64,000 nucleotides of DNA from an uncultured Flammeovirgaceae bacterium. Lineage in GTDB: Bacteria; Bacteroidota; Bacteroidia; Cytophagales; Cyclobacteriaceae. Position numbers and translations under genes: made by a program. Under the pieces are notes generated by a model that was given only the letters and a program-made list of their open reading frames with translations, was not told the origin of the DNA and made no database searches. Below, piece by piece: positions 26,366 to 33,799 of this stretch (the first letter of the stretch is position 1; each line of letters starts with the position of its first letter). The stretch is from the NCBI GenBank assembly GCA_937883755.1, contig CAKZYA010000038.1, forward strand, positions 39,174 through 103,173. Reading direction: 5' to 3'.

Positions 26366-27772
26366 TCACTGAGTTTTATTCTTAAACAAGCGCACAAAGT
26401 CCAAAAAGTAATCTAAATCTTTTTTTCGAGTAGCGACGCCGACTGAGATTCTCACTGCTCCACGGACATGTCCTAACTGGGTGGCAATTTCTTGGTAACT
26501 ACTTTCTTGATGAGAGACAAAGTAATCTTCTAGCTCGGTGGTATAAATATTTTGCTGAGTTTCGTCAATTCCCGGATTACAGAAGCAGCCCGAGCGAATT
26601 GAGATTGATCGTTTGTTAGCTTGATCTTCAATAGATTGAAAGTGGTACCGTTTCCTCAGGGCATCGTAAAAGTTCATCGTTATGGTTCCACCGACTTCTT
26701 TTCGGTTTTCAGGACCGTACATCTGCACTACGGATTGCCCTGTAATATGGCGTATTTTCTGAAGCTCGCAGTAAAGGTATTCGCTTAAAGACGCAATCCG
26801 GCTATTAATTCGCTCTATGCCGATTTGATTGATAAAGTCAAGTCCGATTTTTACTGCTGGGATAGAAAGATAATCAACGGTGCCGTTTTCAAATCGCTCG
26901 TGGTTGTCGGCGAGAAAATGGCGGTTAGTTCTAACCGAAGCCAGTCTTACCGTTCCCCCGGCAAACCAGGGTTTTATCAGTTTATCAAACTTCGGTTTCT
27001 TCACTAGCAAGCAACCAATTCCGGTGGGGTAGCCAAACATTTTATAAAACGAAAGACTGACGAAATCGGGTTGGATGATAGATAAATCAAGCGGTGAAGT
27101 CGGTACAAAGGCGGCTGCATCGAGCAAAACATCCCAACCTTCTCGTTGGGCGAGTGGTATCCAATCTAGATTATGCTTTACACCCGATACATTAGATTGA
27201 GCAGGAAAGGCAAATAGTCGCTGGTGCGTATTATTGGGTTGTGTTAACTGAGTGCGAAGCTGAAGCCTGTTAATAGTTAAGTCTTCCTGAAGATCGGTGT
27301 ATTCGTATGTTCCACCTTTATTACAGCAGTAGCTTCTGAGACCATTAACGGAGTTATGGTTATCAGCCAAAAGCAAGAGCTGACTCTTTTCATTGAACGG
27401 GTAACATTCACCGACGATCTTGATAGCACTTGAGGCGTTTTGGGTAAAAATACAGTAATAATCGTAGGCACTGAAGTACTCAATTATCGCCTTGCGAGTA
27501 TCTTTTACCAAATTAGTAGCATGTTGTGAGGTCGGGTTAGTGGAATGCGGATTACCGAAAGTATTCTGTTTCAGCAGTTCAAAATGCTTTTGCAATTGGG
27601 ATGCCCCGTAAATTCCTCCGCCTGTATAATCCAGGTAGGTATGCCCCTGCTGTTCCAGATGGCTATACTCCTGTTCAAATAGTTGATTAAAGAATTGATC
27701 GTGTTTTAATTCAACGCTAGGATTTTGCTCAGCTAAGCGAGCATTATCTTGCACTTTACATACAACAGCCAT
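26366..27772 (-). CDS. Aminotransferase class V, Moco-sulfurase N-terminal-like
   Basis: A PLP enzyme of the cysteine desulfurase/class V aminotransferase fold, 468 residues. HTYLDYTGGGIYG, GNPHSTNPTSQHAT and QNASSAIKIVGECYPF match the N-terminal domain of molybdenum cofactor sulfurases (MOCOS/ABA3) more than NifS/IscS. The PLP lysine is Lys244 in SLSFYKMFGYPTG. SIRSGCFCNPGI supplies a candidate acceptor cysteine. No MOSC domain follows, so it is a standalone desulfurase of this type. It could supply the sulfido ligand for the Mo-hydroxylase encoded in this window; that is inference. Separated from cysE by 128 bases. Confidence 0.82.
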   Translation of the reverse strand: MAVVCKVQDNARLAEQNPSVELKHDQFFNQLFEQEYSHLEQQGHTYLDYTGGGIYGASQLQKHFELLKQNTFGNPHSTNPTSQHATNLVKDTRKAIIEYFSAYDYYCIFTQNASSAIKIVGECYPFNEKSQLLLLADNHNSVNGLRSYCCNKGGTYEYTDLQEDLTINRLQLRTQLTQPNNTHQRLFAFPAQSNVSGVKHNLDWIPLAQREGWDVLLDAAAFVPTSPLDLSIIQPDFVSLSFYKMFGYPTGIGCLLVKKPKFDKLIKPWFAGGTVRLASVRTNRHFLADNHERFENGTVDYLSIPAVKIGLDFINQIGIERINSRIASLSEYLYCELQKIRHITGQSVVQMYGPENRKEVGGTITMNFYDALRKRYHFQSIEDQANKRSISIRSGCFCNPGIDETQQNIYTTELEDYFVSHQESSYQEIATQLGHVRGAVRISVGVATRKKDLDYFLDFVRLFKNKTQ

Positions 27773-27971
27773 AGAATATCATCTTTAGTTTAGAGAAGTA
27801 CTATGGGTTAGTAGTTAGTGTAGTAGCTCAGGTAACCGATATAGCCTCTTTTTGGATAAGTCAGGAAGGTAATGTCAGAGGGTAGACAAACTCTTTGGGA
27901 AAATATAAAAGTTGAAATGATAACCGGGTCGTCGGGCGATCTGGCTCTCATCTCATGCTTTAAAAGAGTAG

Positions 27972-28045
27972 TGGAGAATAACGGATTCGAACCGATGACC
28001 TCTACACTGCCAGTGTAGCGCTCTAGCCAACTGAGCTAATTCCCC
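27972..28045 (-). tRNA. tRNA-Ala(GGC)
   Basis: The minus strand folds as a cloverleaf: acceptor GGGGAAT/ATTCTCC with a G-T pair, D arm GCTC/GAGC, anticodon arm CTACA-CTGGCAG-TGTAG with anticodon GGC, and T loop TTCGAAT. The T stem has one mismatch. The discriminator is A and no CCA is encoded. Total 74 bases. Confidence 0.92.
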
Positions 28046-28084
28046 AATTTTGCAGGCTGCAAAACTAGATAAATTGCAGTAAAA

Positions 28085-28645
28085 TCAAAAGGGGCGACGG
28101 GCTTTTACGAAAGCTCGTCGGTAATAGTCAGAAAAAATATTGCTCTCAACCACACCCAACTTGGTAGAGGCGTGAATAAACTGTATGTTATTTTTTCCTC
28201 TAACTTCAGTTACTAGTCCGGCGTGGGTGACTTTACGGCTATTTTTTCTTTTAGTCGCAAAAAACACCAAGTCACCGGGGCGCAACTCGCGAATACTCAC
28301 CAATCGTCCAAACTTACTCTGTTCGGCTGATGTACGGGGCAGGTTAATTCCGGCTTCCTGAAACGAAATCATCAATAAACCTGAACAATCCATACCGCCC
28401 CGGGTAGTACCCCCCCAGCGGTAAGGTGTTCCGGCAAAAGAACGAGCGGTACTAATTATTTTTTTCTGCTTGGCATCTAACCGATTGATGCGGGTAATTC
28501 GCTTAGGTGTTTCGGGTAATTTGGTTGTCGGTTGGGATGGGGGAGGAGAAACCGATCGGCGAGTAGTTGTCTTTTTTGACGTAGCGCATCCGGTCAATAG
28601 GCATACCAATAGAAACCCCAGAGGGAAGAAAAGCTGTTTATACAT
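28085..28645 (-). CDS. NlpC/P60-family lipoprotein endopeptidase
   Basis: A cell-wall peptidase lipoprotein of 186 residues. The signal ends in LLTGC (lipidated Cys20). A proline/threonine-rich linker leads to an NlpC/P60 domain with YRWGGTTRGGMDCSG (catalytic Cys87), RKVTHAGLV (His141) and IQFIHAS (third polar residue, His158). It would cleave peptidoglycan stem-peptide bonds, probably at the inner face of the outer membrane. It lies just downstream of the tRNA on the same strand and is divergent from the alkyltransferase-like gene. Confidence 0.92.
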   Translation of the reverse strand: MYKQLFFPLGFLLVCLLTGCATSKKTTTRRSVSPPPSQPTTKLPETPKRITRINRLDAKQKKIISTARSFAGTPYRWGGTTRGGMDCSGLLMISFQEAGINLPRTSAEQSKFGRLVSIRELRPGDLVFFATKRKNSRKVTHAGLVTEVRGKNNIQFIHASTKLGVVESNIFSDYYRRAFVKARRPF

Positions 28646-28685
28646 ACACCGTAATTGTTCGTAGTTTTAATATAACGAAACCTGA

Positions 28686-28718
28686 TTGGCTAACGTGATA
28701 GGGATGTGCTATATTTTG
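28686..28718 (+). promoter_or_regulatory. Candidate promoter of the alkyltransferase-like gene
   Basis: TTG at 28686-28688 and TATATTTTG at 28710-28718 match the Bacteroidota -33/-7 pattern with a 21-base spacer and one extra base in the -7 box. The start codon is 28 bases downstream. Confidence 0.35.
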
Positions 28719-28745
28719 CGAATTTTTCAGTAAAACAAGGATTAA

Positions 28746-29084
28746 ATGGCTAAGAAAGACCAATACAGTTTTTTTGAAGATGTATACGCCGTAGTAAAAC
28801 TCATTCCGCCCGGTCGAGTTACTAGCTACGGAACCATCGCTCATTATTTGGGAGCCAAAGGTAGTGCCCGTATGGTAGGCTGGGCAATGAACCAAGCGCA
28901 CACTGACCCCAAAGTTCCTGCTCACCGAGTAGTGAATAGGATTGGCTTGCTAACGGGAAAGCATCATTTTGCTACGCCCACTGCCATGCAGGAAAGACTA
29001 GAGAAAGAAGGAGTAAAAGTTGTAGATGATCAGGTTCAGGATTTTGACCAGCGGTTTTGGAATCCAACTGAAGAGCTCGAGTAA
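28746..29084 (+). CDS. Alkyltransferase-like (ATL) DNA-lesion-binding protein
   Basis: A single methyltransferase DNA-binding domain of the Ada/Ogt/MGMT type, 112 residues, with the arginine-finger region GRVTSYGTIAHYLGA and the helix-turn-helix residues SARMVGWAMNQ. The alkyl-acceptor motif, PCHR in active enzymes, is PAHR here (Ala59), so the protein cannot accept alkyl groups. ATL proteins bind O6-alkylguanine and hand it to nucleotide excision repair. The name YGT..PAHRVVN matches this subfamily. It starts in a divergent pair with the NlpC gene. Confidence 0.9.
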   Translation: MAKKDQYSFFEDVYAVVKLIPPGRVTSYGTIAHYLGAKGSARMVGWAMNQAHTDPKVPAHRVVNRIGLLTGKHHFATPTAMQERLEKEGVKVVDDQVQDFDQRFWNPTEELE

Positions 29085-29234
29085 TGAATAAAGGCATGAG
29101 GCTTGGAGGGTGGACTTGTCACCATGTGGCTTATCAGATTGGGGTTTATTAAGAGCTTACATCCCTTTAAATCTGTAACCAATGTACACCGTCGAGTAAT
29201 TGAGCCACAACACTACGAACAAAAACACTTAAAA

Positions 29235-29975
29235 ATGAAAATCCATTGTTTCAGCCTTATTTTTTTAGCCGGAATACTATTTAATGCATGTGCCCAGTCG
29301 CCTCAAAGGCAATCAGCAACTACTCACACTTCTGATAGTCTATACACTTTCGGTAATCCTACTAGTGCGGATGGCACAGGGAAATTTTATTTTGGAAGAG
29401 ATATTGCCCAGGTGATGGGACATTTGGGAGCAGGGTGGCTGGAACGGTCGGAGCGAGAAGAAGAGGAGCGTACGGATTTGCTTATTGATGCTCTAGCGTT
29501 GAAACCAGACGATGTGGTCGCAGATATTGGAGCAGGCTCGGGTTACTTCACTTTCCGGATGAGTCCGTTGGTACCGCAGGGAAAAGTATTGGCGGTAGAT
29601 ATTCAGCCGGAGATGCTGCAAATGATAGAAGAAAAAGAGCAGAAGCAGCAAGTTAAAAACATAGAGACTATTTTGGGAACAATTGAAGATCCCAAACTAC
29701 CTAAAAACTCAGTAGATTGGGTTCTACTGGTGGATGCCTATCACGAGTTTTCCCACCCTTACGAAATGATGTCAGCAATTGCTGAAGCTCTATCGCCCAC
29801 CGGGAAAGTAGCTTTGGTGGAATATCGGGCTGAAGACCCATTGGTGCCTATCAAACCCCGGCACAAAATGACTGAAGCCCAGGCAGTAAAAGAATTGGAA
29901 GCAGTAGGACTTACATTAGTAGAAAACAAAGACCTACTGCCCCAACAACATTTAATGATTTTTCAGAGAAAATAA
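29235..29975 (+). CDS. Lipoprotein-signal class I SAM-dependent methyltransferase
   Basis: MKIHCFSLIFLAGILFNACAQ is a lipoprotein signal (Cys at residue 19), followed by a methyltransferase domain: VVADIGAGSGYFTFRMSPL (SAM-binding motif I), VLAVDIQPEMLQM (motif II) and WVLLVDAYHEF (post motif). The long open frame starts 44 codons earlier, but that part has no family match and the ATG at 29235 begins the signal. SAM is not normally available outside the cytoplasm, so the exported location needs explaining. The substrate is unknown. 247 residues. A terminator of the convergent secDF abuts its stop. Confidence 0.78.
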   Translation: MKIHCFSLIFLAGILFNACAQSPQRQSATTHTSDSLYTFGNPTSADGTGKFYFGRDIAQVMGHLGAGWLERSEREEEERTDLLIDALALKPDDVVADIGAGSGYFTFRMSPLVPQGKVLAVDIQPEMLQMIEEKEQKQQVKNIETILGTIEDPKLPKNSVDWVLLVDAYHEFSHPYEMMSAIAEALSPTGKVALVEYRAEDPLVPIKPRHKMTEAQAVKELEAVGLTLVENKDLLPQQHLMIFQRK

Positions 29976-30000
29976 AAAGAGACGCAAAATTTTGCGTCTC
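29974..30000 (-). terminator. Terminator of secDF
   Basis: GAGACGCAAAATTTTGCGTCTC (29979-30000) is a perfect 22-base palindrome. On the minus strand it is followed by TTTTT. It begins 28 bases after the secDF stop and also overlaps the stop of the convergent methyltransferase gene. Confidence 0.8.
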
Positions 30001-30027
30001 AACGAATGAAATCCATATAATTTTTCG

Positions 30028-33000
30028 CTAAGCTTTCTGCGGCTTTCGAGCAGGTGCTTCGGCTCGACGCTGAGTCAAGTCTACCACCACCGGAGATGCA
30101 ATGTATACCGATGAATACGTACCCACTAGTATACCGATAAATAAGGCAAACGAGAATCCTCGTAGTACCTCACCCCCAAATACTAGTAGAATAAATACCA
30201 CCAACAAAGTGGTTAATGAGGTAATCAAGGTACGGCTCATTACATTGTTGACTGACTCGTTGACTGCTTTCTCTAATGGTAGTCGAGATTTTATTCCTAG
30301 TGTTTCCCGAATACGGTCAAATACAATTACGGTATCATTAATCGAGTAACCCACAATGGTAAGCATCGCCGCAATAAACACTTGGTCTACCTCGTACCGT
30401 AATCCGAGCAATCCGGCAATGGCGTAAGCCCCTAGCACGAATAATACGTCGTGGAACAAAGCAATAATTGCCCCGGTACTGTACTGCCACTTGCGAAAAC
30501 GAATTAAGATATAGAGGAAGATCACGATCAGCGAAAAGACAATCGCTTCCAGCGAGGCATTCAGAATATCATCGGCAATAGTTGCCCCAACTTTAGACGA
30601 GCTAGAAATAGTAAACTGACTCTCTCCCAGTTCAGCCGTATTTTCTACAAAACTGCTTCCGGTAAACTCTTCAATGCCACTTAGCAATCGTTGGCGCACA
30701 TCCGCATCAGCTTCGTCGGACTCGTCACCTACCAGATAGCTAGTTGTAATCTTCAGTACATTAGTAGCTCCAAAGGTTTTTACTTCTACCGCTTTGTCTT
30801 CGAAATTATCCGACAGCGACGTCATTAATTCGGAGGGTATTACCGTATCATCAAAAGTTACTACGTAAGATCGACCACCCTTAAAATCAACGCCTAAGTT
30901 AAGAGGTTGAGAGATGAGTGAAATCAATCCCAGACCAATAAAAGCACCACTAAAGATATAAGCAATTCTTCGCTTCGACATGAAATCAAAGTTCAAGTTG
31001 TTTAGCAGATTTCCTGAGAAGGGCATTGCAAAAGAAACATTGCTTTCGTCGCCCTTGCGAGTCATCCACTCGATAATTACCCGAGTAATAAACACGGCCG
31101 AGAAGAATGAGCAAACAATACCAATCATCAAAGTTACCGCAAAACCTCGTACGGGTCCTTGTCCGAAGATGAAAAGAATTAGGGCGGTTAAGAACGTTGT
31201 AGCATTGGAGTCAATAATTGAGCTGTAGGCTTTGTTATATCCCGTTTTTATCGCCGCTTTTAGTCGCATCCCGTTTCGTAACTCCTCCCGTATACGTTCA
31301 AAAATCAGCACGTTAGCATCAATCGCCATACCGATAGTCAGTACAATACCAGCGATGCCCGGTAAGGTAAGTGCTGCACCAATGGTTGGCTGTGCTAAAA
31401 TTCCTAGTACGAAAAAGATGTTGAACAGTAGGGCTACGTTAGCTACCAATCCGCCTTTAGCATAGTAGATAATCATAAAGATCACAACAAGCCCTAGCCC
31501 GGCTAAAATAGAAGTAACCCCTTGCTCTCTAGCCACTCGGCCTAAGGTAGGACCTACAATAGCTTCTTCTACAATTCGGGTAGGGGCGGGTAGTGCTCCT
31601 GCTTCCAGAATGTTCGCTAAGTCTTGTGCTTCCTGAATCTCGAAGTTTCCGGAGATAATAGAGTTTCCGCTCGGGATTTCTTCGTTCACTACTGGAGCTG
31701 AATACACCCGATTATCGAGTACAATGGCAATTTGCTGTCCCACGCTATTGGCGGTTAGCCGCCGCCATAAGCGTGTTCCTTCCGCATTCATTTGCATACT
31801 TACTGCGGGGCGGGCATTTTGGTCATAATCCTGACGGGCGTTAGTTACTACTTCTCCAGTAAGAGGGGCTTTGCCACCGCGTTCTCGTTGTAGAGTAAAC
31901 AGTTGCAGCACTGGATTCTGCTCATCGTCAGGCTTTACTTGCCAAGCTAAATCTAGGTCGGGAGGAAGCAACGACTGTACGTCGTCCCGTTGAAAGATAT
32001 CATTGATTTTTGCAGTATCTTCTACTCGGTACGCTAATCCACCAAAACCATTTTGAATCAAGCTATACAGTGGCGAAACCTGAGAGTTTACAATAGAATC
32101 TAGTGCAGTAGAATCAGCATTGGCTCCCGACAATTGGGCTTCCAGATCATCTTCTCCAGCAACTTCGGAGGTGTCATCTTGGGTAAGTGCTTCTTCTGAG
32201 TCTTCAGTCTCTGTCAGGCTAGAGAGATCATCCTCACCTTCATCAGTGGCTAAAGCATCAGCTAGCGATTCTCCCTCGCTACCTTGCATCTCAGCTACTA
32301 GCAAATTGTTAATCTCCTGGAAAGAACTACCCAACTCAGGCGAGTTATATACTTGCAAGAACTCCAGCTTGGCTACTCCTTGTAGTAGTTTTCGTACTCG
32401 TTCAGGGTTGTCTACGCCAGGTAACTCCACCTGAATCCGTCCGGTGCCTTGTAATCGCTGAATGTTGGGCTGAGAGGTTCCAAAGCGGTCAATCCGGGTG
32501 CGAAGAATGTTGAAGGAGCGATCGATAGCGTTTTCTACCTCTTCATCAATAATTTCCATCACCTCATCATTGGTAGAACTTCGGCTAATTCGGCCTCGGT
32601 TGGCGGCATTGGAAAAGATCTGACTTAGTTGTTTATCAGGGGCTACTTCTTGAAAAGCGTCAGCAAAGAGCGCTGTAAACCGTTCTTGACTGTTTACCCG
32701 ACGTTCCCGCGCCAGATCAAGTGCCTGAAGAAAATCAGCGTCTTTGCTATCCCCTGACAGTGCCCGGATAATTTCGGTAGGAGAAACTTCTAGCACTACG
32801 TGCATTCCTCCTCGCAAATCCAGACCTAAATTGAGTTCAGTTTCTTTTACTTCTTCATAAGTGTACTCAACCCCTAATAAGTTGTAGACCGGCTCAGTCC
32901 ACACCGAGTCTAAATAGTCTTGCTTTTTGGCAAAATCAATATTGCCTTCTGCATCAGTTGCGTACTCCTCTGCTGTTTTCTGTACCCGGTTTGAAACCAC

Positions 33001-33075
33001 TGTAAATGATAGATAATAGATACATAACAGAGAGACTAGTACGGTCAATATAACGATACCACTTCGGTTTCGCAT
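30028..33075 (-). CDS. secDF: Protein translocase subunit SecDF (fused)
   Basis: The proton-driven auxiliary subunit that helps SecYEG complete translocation. The 1015-residue fusion covers SecD (LNLGLDLRGGMHVVLEV, then LTIGMAIDANVLIFERIREE) and SecF (LGVDFKGGRSYVVTF, then VGYSINDTVIVFDRIRE), with two sets of six transmembrane helices and the conserved DxN motifs. Fusion is normal in Bacteroidota. Unusual is an acidic, Ser/Thr-rich insert at residues 264-322 in the SecD periplasmic domain. A strong terminator follows. Confidence 0.96.
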   Translation of the reverse strand: MRNRSGIVILTVLVSLLCIYYLSFTVVSNRVQKTAEEYATDAEGNIDFAKKQDYLDSVWTEPVYNLLGVEYTYEEVKETELNLGLDLRGGMHVVLEVSPTEIIRALSGDSKDADFLQALDLARERRVNSQERFTALFADAFQEVAPDKQLSQIFSNAANRGRISRSSTNDEVMEIIDEEVENAIDRSFNILRTRIDRFGTSQPNIQRLQGTGRIQVELPGVDNPERVRKLLQGVAKLEFLQVYNSPELGSSFQEINNLLVAEMQGSEGESLADALATDEGEDDLSSLTETEDSEEALTQDDTSEVAGEDDLEAQLSGANADSTALDSIVNSQVSPLYSLIQNGFGGLAYRVEDTAKINDIFQRDDVQSLLPPDLDLAWQVKPDDEQNPVLQLFTLQRERGGKAPLTGEVVTNARQDYDQNARPAVSMQMNAEGTRLWRRLTANSVGQQIAIVLDNRVYSAPVVNEEIPSGNSIISGNFEIQEAQDLANILEAGALPAPTRIVEEAIVGPTLGRVAREQGVTSILAGLGLVVIFMIIYYAKGGLVANVALLFNIFFVLGILAQPTIGAALTLPGIAGIVLTIGMAIDANVLIFERIREELRNGMRLKAAIKTGYNKAYSSIIDSNATTFLTALILFIFGQGPVRGFAVTLMIGIVCSFFSAVFITRVIIEWMTRKGDESNVSFAMPFSGNLLNNLNFDFMSKRRIAYIFSGAFIGLGLISLISQPLNLGVDFKGGRSYVVTFDDTVIPSELMTSLSDNFEDKAVEVKTFGATNVLKITTSYLVGDESDEADADVRQRLLSGIEEFTGSSFVENTAELGESQFTISSSSKVGATIADDILNASLEAIVFSLIVIFLYILIRFRKWQYSTGAIIALFHDVLFVLGAYAIAGLLGLRYEVDQVFIAAMLTIVGYSINDTVIVFDRIRETLGIKSRLPLEKAVNESVNNVMSRTLITSLTTLLVVFILLVFGGEVLRGFSFALFIGILVGTYSSVYIASPVVVDLTQRRAEAPARKPQKA

Positions 33076-33171
33076 AATAGTAAGAGTTAATGATTAAACT
33101 AATTTTTTTAAGTATGAGTGAAGTGAAGGCTCTGTTAGAGAACCTTCGATATAAATATTGGAAAGTCAGTC

Positions 33172-33543
33172 CTAAGGTGCGTTAGGCGAAATGATTTGCC
33201 GAAAGAGGGTTAGAAAGAAGCGGTTGGCCGTGAGAGGATTATCGGTTGAGATAATGAAATGATCATCTTCTACCAAGATCCATTCCCGGAGAAAATGGCA
33301 GATAAATAAAATATGAATTTTGCTGATGGGAATAACAGCCTCCTGAAAGCTAGAGAGAATTACCTCAGGAGCTTGGTCTTGGTTAGTATCATCTGTTGGA
33401 GCCGACTGTTCTTGGGCGGCTATATCGCTAGGATTATTTGACGTATAAATAGCCGCACCGTTGGTAACCCAAAGCAGTAGGATCAACGTTAATATAGATA
33501 CAACTCGTGATTGCTCAGTTAATATGGTACGGACTAATGTCAT
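33172..33543 (-). CDS. Small protein with one hydrophobic segment, unknown (123 aa)
   Basis: Possible real gene of 123 residues: a hydrophobic stretch (VVSILTLILLLWVTNGAAIY), an acidic, polar linker (AAQEQSAPTDDTNQDQA) and a C-terminal hydrophobic-mixed domain ending RFFLTLFRQIISPNAP. No family is recognised. It lies upstream of secDF on the same strand with 96 bases between. The linker's bias and the membrane segment argue for a real protein; the lack of any relative I can name keeps confidence low. Confidence 0.5.
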   Translation of the reverse strand: MTLVRTILTEQSRVVSILTLILLLWVTNGAAIYTSNNPSDIAAQEQSAPTDDTNQDQAPEVILSSFQEAVIPISKIHILFICHFLREWILVEDDHFIISTDNPLTANRFFLTLFRQIISPNAP

Positions 33544-33702
33544 ACGGAAAAGTGTGGCAAAATTAGATAATCTTTACCTAAACGCAAAAGAGAGAAAAAA
33601 TATCTGCCACTTAGCAAATTAATTTCTTTTATTTTGGTGTTATATAGGTGATGGAAACTATTGCTTGAGAGAGAAAAGGTACGAGTATTGGGGTACAGTC
33701 CA

Positions 33703-33734
33703 TTTGAGAAAAATGAGCTTTTTTCGTATTTTTG
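33703..33734 (+). promoter_or_regulatory. Promoter of the fused E1 gene
   Basis: TTTG (33703-33706) and TATTTTTG (33727-33734) match the Bacteroidota -33 and -7 consensus with a 20-base spacer. The GTG start codon is 65 bases downstream. Confidence 0.5.
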
Positions 33735-33799
33735 AAAGCAGTTTCTTTGAGCAATTTTAGACCTCTGAACCAGTGTAGATTCAATGTAATATCCTAAGA

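Noticed and set aside
28638..28925. 95-codon frame on the minus strand
   Set aside because: Antisense to the alkyltransferase-like gene and its promoter.
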